Assembly: GCA_900554705.1 (NCBI GenBank)
Contig: USIH01000027.1
Coordinates: 1 to 19,521, forward strand
DNA from: an uncultured Eubacteriales bacterium
GTDB taxonomy: Bacteria; Bacillota; Clostridia; Oscillospirales; Oscillospiraceae
DNA: 19,521 nt
Reading direction: 5' to 3'
Under the pieces are notes generated by a model, which was not told the DNA's origin, ran no database searches, and worked only from the letters and a program-made list of their open reading frames with translations. Shown here one piece after another: positions 1 through 6,877 of this stretch. Both the position numbers and the translations under genes were made by a program. Every line of letters starts with the position of its first letter. The first letter of the stretch is position 1.

Positions 1-1598
1 TTTCGCGCATGTACTTCGAGGCGCTTTCACGCCGCTATCACTTCAAGCTGACAGACCCCATAAAGGACCTGCCGCAGGAGGCGGTGGACGCGATACTCTA
101 CGGCACGAAGGGGGAGGCGCTCCAGCTCCATTATGAAAAGGCGGAGGGCTTCGGCGTGATAAAGCGCGAGTTTGAGGGTATCGTCAACAACCTTGACCGC
201 CGCTATAAGGAAACGCAGAGTCCGTCCATGCGCGCGGATATAGAGGAATGCATGTCCGAGACGCCGTGCCCCGCGTGCAAGGGAAAGCGGCTGAAGGATT
301 CCGCGCTTGCGGTCACTGTCGGCGGGATGAATATCGCGCAGTTTACGGAGCTTTCCGTCGTAAAGGCGCTTGATTTTATCGGCGAGCTTGAACTCACGCC
401 GAAGGAACAGCTCATCGCGGAGAGAATAATAAAAGAGATAAGATCCCGGCTGGGCTTCCTGCAGGATGTCGGGCTTGGTTACCTCACGCTCTCCCGCTCC
501 GCCGCGACGCTTTCCGGCGGCGAAAGTCAGCGCATCCGACTTGCAACGCAGATAGGCTCCAGCCTCATGGGCGTGCTGTATATCCTGGATGAGCCGAGCA
601 TCGGCCTGCACCAGCGGGATAACGCAAAGCTTCTGGCCACGCTCAAGCAGCTGCGTGACCTCGGCAATACTCTCATCGTTGTCGAGCATGACGAGGAGAC
701 GATGCGTGCGGCGGACTATGTCGTTGATATCGGCCCCGGTGCCGGTGTGAACGGCGGACGCGTCGTATGCGCTGGCTCGATAGAGGATATCTGTGCATGT
801 CCGGAGTCCGTGACGGGGCAGTATCTCAGCGGGAAAAAGCACATCCCCGTTCCGGCAGAGCGCCGCGCCGGAAACGGGAAGAGTCTTGTTATACGCGGCG
901 CGCGTGAAAATAACCTTAAGAATATCGACGTGGAGCTGCCGCTTGGCAAGATAATCTGCGTTACGGGCGTCTCCGGCAGCGGCAAGTCCTCCCTTGTGCA
1001 CCTGATCCCGCGCTTTTACGACGCGACGGACGGCTGCGTCTACCTCAAGGGAAAGCCGATCCAGACTCTCTCGCGCGACGCGCTTTTGGAGACGGTCTCG
1101 ATCGTCGACCAGAGACCGCGCCTTTTCCGCGGGACCATTCGGAGCAATCTCCTCTGGGGCGCGCCGGAGGCGACGGATGACGAACTGTGGCAGGCGCTGG
1201 AGACGGCGCAGGCGGCGGAATTTGTGCGCGCGAAGCCGCTGATGCTCGACGAGCCGGTGGAGCAGGGTGGCGCGAATTTCTCCGGCGGCCAAAAGCAGCG
1301 CCTGACCATTGCGCGCGCGCTGCTGCGCAAGACGCAGATCCTCATCTTGGACGACAGCGCCTCGGCGCTGGACTATGCGACCGACGCCGCGCTGCGCAAG
1401 GCGATCAAGGCATTGCCTGACGACATGACGGTGCTGATCGTCAGTCAGCGCGCCGGTTCCTTGATGGACGCCGACCAGATCCTTGTGCTCGACGACGGTA
1501 AGCTCGTGGGCGACGGTACACACACTGCGCTGCTCTCCGACTGCGCGGTATATCGCGAGATCTATGAAAGCCAATTTGGGAAGGAGGCGGAGAAATGA
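1..1598 (+). CDS. uvrA: UvrA middle part fused in frame to ABC exporter nucleotide-binding domain (5' partial, chimeric)
   Basis: The frame is open to the left edge; numbering here is from the ATG at 9. Residues 1 to about 326 are UvrA, the damage-recognition ATPase of nucleotide excision repair. They include the zinc-binding CPACKGKRL segment (Cys87, Cys90), the ABC signature LSGGE at 168-172, Walker B ILDEP at 192-196, a switch His at 227 and the second Walker A, GVSGSGKSS, ending at 328. From about residue 331 the protein is an ABC exporter ATPase domain: HLIPRFYDAT, Q-loop Gln368, signature FSGGQ at 424-428, Walker B with Asp448-Asp449 and switch Gln480. Asp449 and Gln480 replace the usual Glu and His, as in the degenerate subunit of heterodimeric exporters. 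Missing are the UvrA start and its C-terminal third, and all exporter membrane helices. The next gene overlaps by ATGA, so the exporter half belongs to that operon; the UvrA half probably does not. A functional fusion is unlikely. Confidence 0.85.
   Translation, partial: SRMYFEALSRRYHFKLTDPIKDLPQEAVDAILYGTKGEALQLHYEKAEGFGVIKREFEGIVNNLDRRYKETQSPSMRADIEECMSETPCPACKGKRLKDSALAVTVGGMNIAQFTELSVVKALDFIGELELTPKEQLIAERIIKEIRSRLGFLQDVGLGYLTLSRSAATLSGGESQRIRLATQIGSSLMGVLYILDEPSIGLHQRDNAKLLATLKQLRDLGNTLIVVEHDEETMRAADYVVDIGPGAGVNGGRVVCAGSIEDICACPESVTGQYLSGKKHIPVPAERRAGNGKSLVIRGARENNLKNIDVELPLGKIICVTGVSGSGKSSLVHLIPRFYDATDGCVYLKGKPIQTLSRDALLETVSIVDQRPRLFRGTIRSNLLWGAPEATDDELWQALETAQAAEFVRAKPLMLDEPVEQGGANFSGGQKQRLTIARALLRKTQILILDDSASALDYATDAALRKAIKALPDDMTVLIVSQRAGSLMDADQILVLDDGKLVGDGTHTALLSDCAVYREIYESQFGKEAEK
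975..1001 (+). other. Junction between UvrA and exporter sequence inside a shared Walker A motif
   Basis: The codons for GSGKSSLV (975-998) fit both UvrA and an ABC exporter, and identity switches from UvrA on the left to exporter at the His codon (999-1001). To the left, isoleucine is often ATA (about 11 of roughly 26 codons by hand count). To the right, in the rest of this frame, I find ATC or ATT only, and ATA is rare in the next gene. The abrupt codon-use change at a motif conserved in DNA points to a join of two unrelated sequences, by misassembly or by recombination. Confidence 0.75.
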
Positions 1599-3325
1599 AA
1601 AAGGGTACGCTGCGCCGTGTGCTCGCGCGCATTTCTCCCTATCGCCGCCTTGTTGTGTGCAGCCTGCTTCTGGCGCTTTTGAGTGCCGCCGCGCAGCTTC
1701 TGATCCCGATCTTCTGCGGCAATGCCATTGACGCGATGCTCGGCATCGGAGATGTCCGGCACAAGACGGTGCTTGGCGCGATCGTTTGCGTCGCCGTCGC
1801 CGCTCTACTCGGCGCGCTTGCCCAGCGCCTCATGGCGCTGGTGAATAACCGGATCACCTATGGCGTCTGCTGCGATCTGCGCGATGAGCTGGGCGCGAAG
1901 CTCAATCGGCTTCCGCTCTCTTATCTGGACACACATCCCTCCGGCGATACCGTCAGCCGCATGGTCGCGGACGTGGACACTTTTGCAGACGGTCTGCTGA
2001 TGGGCTTTACGCAGGTGTTTACCGGCGTTGTCACGATCTGTGCGACGCTCTCCATCATGCTTTATCTCAACGCGGTGATCGCCCTTGCGGTCTTCGTCCT
2101 CACGCCGCTTTCCATTCTCACGGCGCGCTTTATCGCAACACGCATTCATCGCTTTTTCCACGCGCAGGCGGAGCTGCGCGGCGAGCAGACGGCGCTGATC
2201 AACGAAACGGTCGAGGGTCAGCGTGTCGTTCGGGCATTCGGCCACGAGGCGCAGAGCCTTTCGCAGTTTGACGAGGTAAACGAGCGGTTGGAAAAGGCGT
2301 CTCTGAACGCGACGTTCTTTTCCAGCCTGACCAATCCCAGCACGCGAATGGTCAACAACCTTGTTTATGCCGTCGTTATCCTCATCAGCGCCCTGTTTGC
2401 GGCGCGTGAGGGCGGCATCACGGTCGGGCAGCTCAGCGTTTTCCTCAGCTACGCGTCGCAGTATGCCAAGCCGTTTAACGAGATCAGCGGTGTCATTGCC
2501 GAGATGCAAAACGCGCTGACCTGCGCGCAGCGCGTCTTTGAATTGCTCGACCAGCCGGACGAGGTTGCGCAGTGCCCGACGCCGGTCACGCCGCCGGTGC
2601 ATGGCGCGGTCTCGCTTCAAAACGTCAGCTTCCGCTATGTGCCGGAGCGCCCGCTGATCGAAGACCTGTCGCTGGAGGTGCATTCCGGCGAACGCGTAGC
2701 GATCGTCGGCCCGACCGGCTGCGGAAAGACAACGCTGATCAATCTCCTGATGCGCTTTTACGACGTCAACGGCGGTCGTATCTGCGTGGACGGGGCGGAC
2801 ATTCGCGACATGACGCGGCACGACCTGCGCAGCCGGTACGGCATGGTCTTGCAAGACACGTGGCTTGCGACCGGAACGGTGCGCGATAACATCGCCTACG
2901 GAAAGCCGGAGGCAACGCAGCAGGAGGTCGAGGCGGCGGCAAAGGCCGCGCACGCGCACTCCTTCATCCGTCGCCTGCCGGAGGGATACCAAACGGTGAT
3001 CCATGAAAACGACCTCTCAGCCGGTCAGAAGCAGCTTTTGTGCATCGCCCGCGCGATGCTGGCACTGCCGCAGATGCTGATCCTCGACGAGGCGACGTCC
3101 TCGATCGACACGCGCACGGAGCTGAAAATTCAGGCCGCTTTTGCAAAGATGATGCAGGGCAGAACGTCGTTCATCGTGGCGCACCGCCTGTCTACGATAC
3201 GCGAGGCGGATGTGATCCTTGTCATGAAGGACGGCCGTGTGATCGAGCAGGGGAACCACGAAGCGCTGCTCCGGAAGAACGGCTTTTACGCAAAGCTCTA
3301 TTACAGTCAGTTTGCGGGCGCATAA
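1595..3325 (+). CDS. ABC exporter half-transporter, catalytic subunit of a heterodimeric pair
   Basis: A 576-residue protein with a complete exporter layout: a membrane domain of about 330 residues (helices near 17-40, 60-85, 140-185 and 250-290), then an ATPase domain. Motifs are Walker A GPTGCGKTT at 372-380, a Q-loop LQDTW, signature LSAGQ at 474-478, Walker B LILDEATS with Asp498 and catalytic Glu499, and switch His530. The signature departs from LSGGQ while Walker B and the switch are intact. The upstream partner shows the reverse pattern, which is the known arrangement of heterodimeric multidrug or peptide exporters with one degenerate ATP site. The start ATG overlaps the TGA of the preceding frame, and GGAGG lies just upstream, so translation is probably coupled. 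Substrate is unknown; drug, lipid or peptide export are all possible. It is convergent with the radical SAM gene, so a role in exporting the small peptides is only a guess. Confidence 0.93.
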   Translation: MKKGTLRRVLARISPYRRLVVCSLLLALLSAAAQLLIPIFCGNAIDAMLGIGDVRHKTVLGAIVCVAVAALLGALAQRLMALVNNRITYGVCCDLRDELGAKLNRLPLSYLDTHPSGDTVSRMVADVDTFADGLLMGFTQVFTGVVTICATLSIMLYLNAVIALAVFVLTPLSILTARFIATRIHRFFHAQAELRGEQTALINETVEGQRVVRAFGHEAQSLSQFDEVNERLEKASLNATFFSSLTNPSTRMVNNLVYAVVILISALFAAREGGITVGQLSVFLSYASQYAKPFNEISGVIAEMQNALTCAQRVFELLDQPDEVAQCPTPVTPPVHGAVSLQNVSFRYVPERPLIEDLSLEVHSGERVAIVGPTGCGKTTLINLLMRFYDVNGGRICVDGADIRDMTRHDLRSRYGMVLQDTWLATGTVRDNIAYGKPEATQQEVEAAAKAAHAHSFIRRLPEGYQTVIHENDLSAGQKQLLCIARAMLALPQMLILDEATSSIDTRTELKIQAAFAKMMQGRTSFIVAHRLSTIREADVILVMKDGRVIEQGNHEALLRKNGFYAKLYYSQFAGA

Positions 3326-3328
3326 GAA

Positions 3329-3352
3329 GAGCGGGGTCATGCGACCCCGCTC
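3329..3352 (+). terminator. Stem-loop directly after the exporter gene
   Basis: A perfect 10-bp stem (3329-3338 with 3343-3352) closes an ATGC loop four bases after the exporter stop codon. No T-run follows directly, so it is not a textbook intrinsic terminator. It may act together with the next stems (3353-3359/3377-3383 and 3366-3377/3391-3402) or protect the mRNA end. Confidence 0.45.
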
Positions 3353-3532
3353 CAGCGTGTCAAAAAACCTTTTCGGCACGCTGGGAGACTGCCAAAAAGG
3401 TTCGGAAGACAAGCAACTCACGCCTGTCGGCGTATATAGATACGCTAAGACGTGAGTTGCGAAGTAAGTCAAAATTATTATAAATATAGAGAATTTCAAC
3501 TTGCGAAAGTTCAAAAATTCTCGATTATTTAT
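3353..3532. repeat. Cluster of nested inverted repeats in the convergent intergenic region
   Basis: Seen directly: alternative stems 3353-3359/3377-3383 and 3366-3377/3391-3402 (one mismatch); a perfect 10-bp outer stem 3413-3422/3451-3460 enclosing a 6-bp stem 3430-3435/3440-3445 with loop ATAG; then an AT-rich three-layer hairpin with 3480-3486/3526-3532 outside, 3489-3496/3515-3522 in the middle, and 3498-3502/3507-3511 inside with a GCGA (GNRA-type) loop. This density of structure suggests a dispersed palindromic element (MITE- or REP-like) or a structured RNA. No coding frame here looks genuine. Confidence 0.55.
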
Positions 3533-3605
3533 ATTGTAATCCTGCGGCCAATTTTGTTAGAAAAGTGAATCTATTTTGACGGTTACGGACTTTTTTGACG
3601 GTCTG

Positions 3606-3633
3606 AGCCGACCGTTTTTCAAAACGGTCGGCT
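3606..3633. terminator. Strong 13-bp hairpin, possible bidirectional terminator
   Basis: Bases 3606-3618 pair perfectly with 3621-3633 around a two-base centre. The arms end in T and A runs next to the loop, not after the stem, so neither strand has a clear U-tract following. It lies between convergent genes, where a bidirectional terminator is expected. Just left of it, TTTTGACGGT occurs twice (3574-3583 and 3593-3602). Bases 3634-3778 contain only a weak hairpin near 3752-3773 and nothing else I can name. Confidence 0.4.
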
Positions 3634-3778
3634 TACGGCTATGATATACAGCAGCTCGCCAGCGCGATGCACTCGGGCACAAATACAGACTTCCGAATAA
3701 AAACGCGTGACGGTGCTTCATTGTGAAATTTTTCGTTTTTCGTCCGGACGGCGCTTTCGCTGTCCGATCATTTCAAGC

Positions 3779-4909
3779 TCAAGGGCGTGCTTCCCCGTAG
3801 TGCTCCTTCCGCAGCCGCATGGTCTGCTCCAGATAGCTGCGGTTCAGGCGGCAGAGATACTCCGGCTTTCCGTCAAAGCGTCCGGTTTCTCCGTAGCACA
3901 TGGCAGCGCAGGCATGGCATAAAAAGTTCAGCGAACAATTTGCGCATTCCTGCGGCAGGCAGATTGCGGCGGATGCCTTCCGCGTTTCCTGCCAAGCGGT
4001 GTCAAACCCCATAGTCTTGACATCAAAAGCAGGCTCCCGCATCTGTCCGCACGGCATCATTTTTCCGTCCCACGTCAGCCAAAAGGAGCTGCTTCCCGCT
4101 CTGCACGCCATTCCCTTTCCCGGCATTCCCTCACAGTCGGTCACATTGCTTTGGGCGATCCCCTGTGACATCTGAAAAGCCAACAGACAGAACTGTTCCC
4201 GACTCATCGTCAGCAAGTTATAGCGCGCCTGAAATTCGCCTGCCTGCTCCGGCGGCATACGGAAGTTCTCTCCGACGCTGCCGAGGTCGCGGCGAACGGG
4301 CGGGAACATATACGGCGTGGCCTGTATCTGAGCGTCCATAGCCCGCGCCTGCGCAACAATTTTTTCCATTTCGCCGATATTATCGGGCGTAAGCGACAAA
4401 TTCACCTTCACCTCGACGCCCGCTTCGCGAAGCGCTCCGATATTCCTGACAATCCGGTCGTATGCGGGCACGCCGCAAAGCCGCCGATACGTCTCGTTCT
4501 CCGTTCCGTAGAGCGAAATATTGACGCGGGTCGGCGTTTCCTCCCGAAAAAGCGCCACCGTTCTTTCATCCATTAAATAGCCGTTGGAGTTGACGGAGAT
4601 CATCATGCCCAGTTTGTGCAGCGCACGATAGATCTCCGCAAAATCCGGCCGCAGGGTCGGCTCTCCGCCGGTCAGCAGCAGAAATACCGTCCCCGCCTTC
4701 GCGGCGGCCTCGCCGAGCGTGATCCACTCCTCGGTCGTCAATTCCCGTCCGCGTCTGCACTGCTCCTCCTCGGTCAAATGCACATAGCACATTTTGCAGT
4801 TAAAATTGCAGCGCGCGGTCAGCTCAAAGGTACCCGCCGTCGGCAGGCCGAGCCGCCGTCCACGCTCATGCAGGTAAGTCAGCATCTGCGGAACCGCACC
4901 TTGGCTCAT
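3779..4909 (-). CDS. Radical SAM enzyme with SPASM domain, likely peptide maturase
   Basis: A 376-residue protein. The cluster motif CxxxCxxC (Cys34, Cys38, Cys41) binds the 4Fe-4S cluster that cleaves S-adenosylmethionine, and TGGEP follows at 80-84. The C-terminus carries a SPASM-type cysteine set: Cys322-x2-Cys325-x5-Cys331-x2-Cys334-x3-Cys338-x14-Cys353, with further cysteines just upstream (in MACRAG and MMPCGQM), for auxiliary clusters. Enzymes of this build often modify ribosomal peptides (thioether or carbon-carbon crosslinks) or activate other enzymes. No separate RRE/PqqD domain is visible at the short N-terminus. I chose the ATG at 4909 because AAAGGAG lies 8 bases upstream and the start overlaps the stop of the kinase-like gene by ATGA; an open frame continues upstream to 5065 but lies wholly within that gene. 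The substrate is not shown; the two small peptides upstream are the obvious candidates. Confidence 0.9.
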   Translation of the reverse strand: MSQGAVPQMLTYLHERGRRLGLPTAGTFELTARCNFNCKMCYVHLTEEEQCRRGRELTTEEWITLGEAAAKAGTVFLLLTGGEPTLRPDFAEIYRALHKLGMMISVNSNGYLMDERTVALFREETPTRVNISLYGTENETYRRLCGVPAYDRIVRNIGALREAGVEVKVNLSLTPDNIGEMEKIVAQARAMDAQIQATPYMFPPVRRDLGSVGENFRMPPEQAGEFQARYNLLTMSREQFCLLAFQMSQGIAQSNVTDCEGMPGKGMACRAGSSSFWLTWDGKMMPCGQMREPAFDVKTMGFDTAWQETRKASAAICLPQECANCSLNFLCHACAAMCYGETGRFDGKPEYLCRLNRSYLEQTMRLRKEHYGEARP

Positions 4910-5748
4910 TTCAGACTCCTTTCCAGACACGCGACCGCGCTTTCCTCGGGCAGACAGTCGAGGCGAACGATCGGAACGCTCTCCGCCATGCGCAGCGCAA
5001 GCTCCGTCGCCGACTGCACGTCCTCCCTGCTCCACGGCTGCAAAACGATCTGGCTCAGCAGGCACCGCACCGCCTCGGCAGGGCGCAGCTCCGTGCTCCG
5101 GTCTTCCTTTGCCTGACGCAGGACGACGATCGCCCGAATGGGAAGATCGAACCTCTTGCAGATGCCCGACGTCCCTGCATAGGGCAGGCCGCCCGCCATT
5201 GCCGTCCTGTTTTCAAAATAGAGCAGCGTCTTGTCGCCATTGAGCACTTCTGCGCCCCGATATTGATTCCACAGCTCTGCCTGCGTGGATTTTCCTGTGC
5301 CGGAGGGCGCGGTAAACAGGATCGCCTGACTGCCGACCCGAATCGCCGAAGCATGTAAAACAGCGTGTCCGCGCGCAAGCAGGAGGCTCTCCATCATCAC
5401 GCCCGAGAGCACCTGATCCAGCGTGCAGCTATGCGTGGGAGACAGAAGCTGCAAACGCGGCTCGACCGCGTCATAATGCAGGATCGCATAGCCCCACGTT
5501 TTGAGCGTCCCGTGCGCACTGACCTCCGCCGAGACCTTCCCGTCCGAAGCATGGACACGGTAAAACGCATCCTCATAAATCACCGGCGTGGAAAGCGCCC
5601 CGTCCGCGTCCTGATAGATATGCAGCGTCGCATCCGCCGCTCCGCCGCAGGAAAACTGCGGCAAGAACGAATGCTCCCGAATCGGCAGCGTCAGTCCGGT
5701 AAATCCGACCCGCACACCACCGAGGCGCAGCGTAATATTATTTGTCAT
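4906..5748 (-). CDS. HPr-kinase-like P-loop protein of a peptide-modification locus
   Basis: A 280-residue protein. The C-terminal half resembles HPr kinase/phosphorylase: LHASAI at 131-136, P-loop APSGTGKST at 147-155 and NGDK at 170-173, where Asp172 may bind metal. The N-terminal 125 residues are not a recognised HprK N-domain. Homologues of this kind are not carbon-catabolite regulators. In lasso-peptide and radical SAM peptide clusters they are known or proposed to phosphorylate or otherwise tailor the peptide (lasso peptide kinases are the characterised case). The start ATG at 5748 overlaps the lipoprotein stop by 11 bases and has only a poor Shine-Dalgarno site, so translation is probably coupled. 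The end overlaps the radical SAM start by ATGA. This tight pairing supports a joint role. The phosphate acceptor, if any, is unknown. Confidence 0.8.
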   Translation of the reverse strand: MTNNITLRLGGVRVGFTGLTLPIREHSFLPQFSCGGAADATLHIYQDADGALSTPVIYEDAFYRVHASDGKVSAEVSAHGTLKTWGYAILHYDAVEPRLQLLSPTHSCTLDQVLSGVMMESLLLARGHAVLHASAIRVGSQAILFTAPSGTGKSTQAELWNQYRGAEVLNGDKTLLYFENRTAMAGGLPYAGTSGICKRFDLPIRAIVVLRQAKEDRSTELRPAEAVRCLLSQIVLQPWSREDVQSATELALRMAESVPIVRLDCLPEESAVACLERSLK

Positions 5749-6487
5749 ACGTCATATAGATCACAGCGGTATGCTCCGCCGTTGCATGGCTCTGGATACT
5801 CTGCGCGATCGCGCCGTCGGCAACGCCGTCGAAGCGCACGCGATAGGTGATGCCGCCCAGCAAAACGCCGTCCTGTATGTTCTTATAATACACAAAAACG
5901 TCCTCCGAAAAGCTCGTTCCGGAGATATTACGGATATTGATCACGCCGTCGCCAAGATAGACCTCGAACGCCTCGCCGTAGTCCTCGCGGACATCCGCCG
6001 CATTGACGCGGGCGGCGACCTGCGCGCCGCTCATCTCCGAATAAGCGCCGCGATCGCTCTCGAGCACCAGCATCACGGCATTTACCGGCAGACCGGTAAA
6101 CACAAAATGAAACGTCCCGGCGTTGACCTCGCCGTATTCCACAGTCTGCGCTCCCGTGTTCCGTATCACGATCGCGGCAATGTCCTCGACGGCCTCGTCA
6201 CTTCCGTCCTCAAAGAAGCTGCCGGAATAGCTGCCCGCCGCCAGAATGTCCAGCCCGCTCTGCGAAACGGCTTGCCAGCCCTCCTGCGCGGAAAAGCCGG
6301 AGATCGGCGGGAGCACCTGCTCCGTCGGCAAAATTTCATCCGTCGGCAAAGTTTCGTCCACCGGCAGAGTTTCGTCCGTGGGCAGCGATTCGGTCGTGTC
6401 CGACCGGTCGCTCTGCACCTTTCCCGACGCACAGGCGCAGAGGAAAAGCAGCGAAAGCAGCAATACGATTGAAAAAATCCTTCTCAT
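5738..6487 (-). CDS. Lipoprotein with acidic Pro-rich tandem-repeat linker, unknown function
   Basis: A 249-residue exported lipoprotein. A hydrophobic signal runs from about residue 4 to 16 and the lipobox is LCAC, with Cys19 as the lipidation site. Residues of about 35-60 form a surface linker with repeats such as TDETLP and VDETLP, encoded by four 18-bp units at 6323-6394. The remaining 185 or so residues form a domain rich in beta-type sequence (VFTGLPVNAVMLVLESD, VYLGDGVINIRNIS) that I do not recognise. I chose the ATG at 6487 because GAGGTG stands at proper spacing; the in-frame TTG at 6499 overlaps that site and is not favoured. It is first in an overlapping unit with the kinase-like and radical SAM genes and has its own promoter. 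It could be a surface receptor, immunity factor or chaperone for the peptide product, but nothing in the sequence decides. Confidence 0.82.
   Translation of the reverse strand: MRRIFSIVLLLSLLFLCACASGKVQSDRSDTTESLPTDETLPVDETLPTDEILPTEQVLPPISGFSAQEGWQAVSQSGLDILAAGSYSGSFFEDGSDEAVEDIAAIVIRNTGAQTVEYGEVNAGTFHFVFTGLPVNAVMLVLESDRGAYSEMSGAQVAARVNAADVREDYGEAFEVYLGDGVINIRNISGTSFSEDVFVYYKNIQDGVLLGGITYRVRFDGVADGAIAQSIQSHATAEHTAVIYMTYDK
6323..6394. repeat. Four 18-bp tandem repeats in the lipoprotein linker
   Basis: Units at 6323-6340, 6341-6358, 6359-6376 and 6377-6394; the first two differ at two bases, the third at a few more, and the fourth is degenerate. Each encodes a six-residue acidic-Leu-Pro unit. 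Such repeats can vary in copy number between strains without shifting the frame. Confidence 0.75.
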
Positions 6488-6525
6488 GGCGCACCTCAAA
6501 GAATAAGTGTAACAAGTAAAATATC

Positions 6526-6549
6526 AGGACAGGAACGTTTCCTGCTCCT
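6526..6549. promoter_or_regulatory. Imperfect dyad at the transcription start, possible operator
   Basis: A dyad centred on the core 6530-6544 (CAGGAA and TTTCCTG arms around a CG centre) lies directly downstream of the -10 element of the lipoprotein promoter, where a repressor site or an early mRNA hairpin would act. No regulator gene is in the window. Confidence 0.35.
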
Positions 6550-6552
6550 TTG

Positions 6553-6581
6553 ATTATAATGCAGCGGCACAGAAAAAGCAA
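6553..6581 (-). promoter_or_regulatory. Sigma-A-type promoter of the lipoprotein/kinase/radical SAM unit
   Basis: On the minus strand, TTGCTT (6576-6581) and a perfect TATAAT (6553-6558) are separated by exactly 17 bases. The predicted start near 6546 gives a leader of about 60 bases before the ATG at 6487. It allows the three-gene unit to be transcribed separately from the giant gene and the peptides upstream. Confidence 0.65.
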
Positions 6582-6628
6582 CCACTTGCCAAAGCCGTCC
6601 TATATTCCAAGTTGGCAGATACGAATAT

Positions 6629-6654
6629 GCGCCCGTCCCGTGAGGGGCGGGCGC
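6629..6654 (-). terminator. GC-rich stem-loop just after the 52-aa peptide gene
   Basis: Bases 6629-6639 pair with 6644-6654 (11 bp, one non-Watson-Crick position) around a four-base loop. It begins eight bases after the TGA of the 52-aa peptide on the minus strand. No U-run follows, so it may be a weak terminator, an attenuator or a 3' stabiliser that sets the peptide messages apart from the genes downstream. Confidence 0.45.
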
Positions 6655-6662
6655 ACAGTTTA

Positions 6663-6821
6663 TCACAGCGGATCCTCGGGCAGCTCCACACCGCCGCCGG
6701 AAGCTGTAGACTCCATGGTCGGCTCGGAGGCAGTCTCCACAGTCGCCGGTGCTGAGGTCGTCAGGATATCAATCGCGGAAAATTCGATCACATCCATCTC
6801 AGGCTTGCAAAATGTTTTCAT
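6663..6821 (-). CDS. Small KPE-leader peptide of 52 aa, putative RiPP precursor
   Basis: The gene is short but well supported: ATG at 6821 with AAAGGAG seven bases upstream and a TGA at 6663. The N-terminus reads MKTFCKPEMDVIEFSAIDIL and the remainder is rich in Thr, Ser, Ala, Glu and Pro, ending in GGGVELPEDPL. The KPE-x5-FS-x7-S pattern aligns without gaps with the 80-aa peptide upstream, which argues that both leaders are bound by the same machinery. The only cysteine (Cys5) is in the leader, so a cysteine-based thioether in the core is not possible; Ser, Thr or Glu would have to be modified if it is a substrate. It is not a known bacteriocin that I recognise. It lies upstream of kinase-like and radical SAM genes in the same direction. 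Alternatives are a regulatory or signalling peptide or a degenerate paralogue. Confidence 0.7.
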   Translation of the reverse strand: MKTFCKPEMDVIEFSAIDILTTSAPATVETASEPTMESTASGGGVELPEDPL

Positions 6822-6837
6822 ATCGTTCTCCTTTCCG

Positions 6838-6865
6838 CCTGCGCAAACCCGTCAGGCCGCGCAGG
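6838..6865 (-). promoter_or_regulatory. Stem-loop between the two peptide genes
   Basis: A perfect 7-bp stem (6838-6844 with 6859-6865) with a 14-base loop fills the 56-base gap between the peptide genes, ending just before the Shine-Dalgarno site of the 52-aa peptide. It could set the relative expression of the two peptides by mRNA processing or by folding near the ribosome site. Confidence 0.35.
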
Positions 6866-6877
6866 ACAGCAGTTGGT

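Noticed and set aside
27..1574. Long minus-strand frame opposite the UvrA/exporter frame (also 1805-3004)
   Set aside because: Antisense to conserved UvrA and exporter motifs; the translated products look like no protein family.
3017..3514. Minus-strand frame of 165 codons starting with a hydrophobic stretch
   Set aside because: It runs through the palindromic element and then antisense into the exporter gene; the hydrophobic part comes from AT-rich repeat sequence.
3634..3778. Short minus-strand frame starting near 3720
   Set aside because: No ribosome site and it reads through the 13-bp hairpin; composition is not protein-like.
4910..5065. Longer N-terminus for the radical SAM protein
   Set aside because: The extra 52 codons lie wholly inside the kinase-like gene and look like out-of-frame sequence; the ATG at 4909 has a strong ribosome site and ATGA overlap.
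6488..6499. TTG start for the lipoprotein
   Set aside because: It lies on the ribosome-binding GAGGTG that serves the ATG at 6487, which also gives a normal signal peptide.
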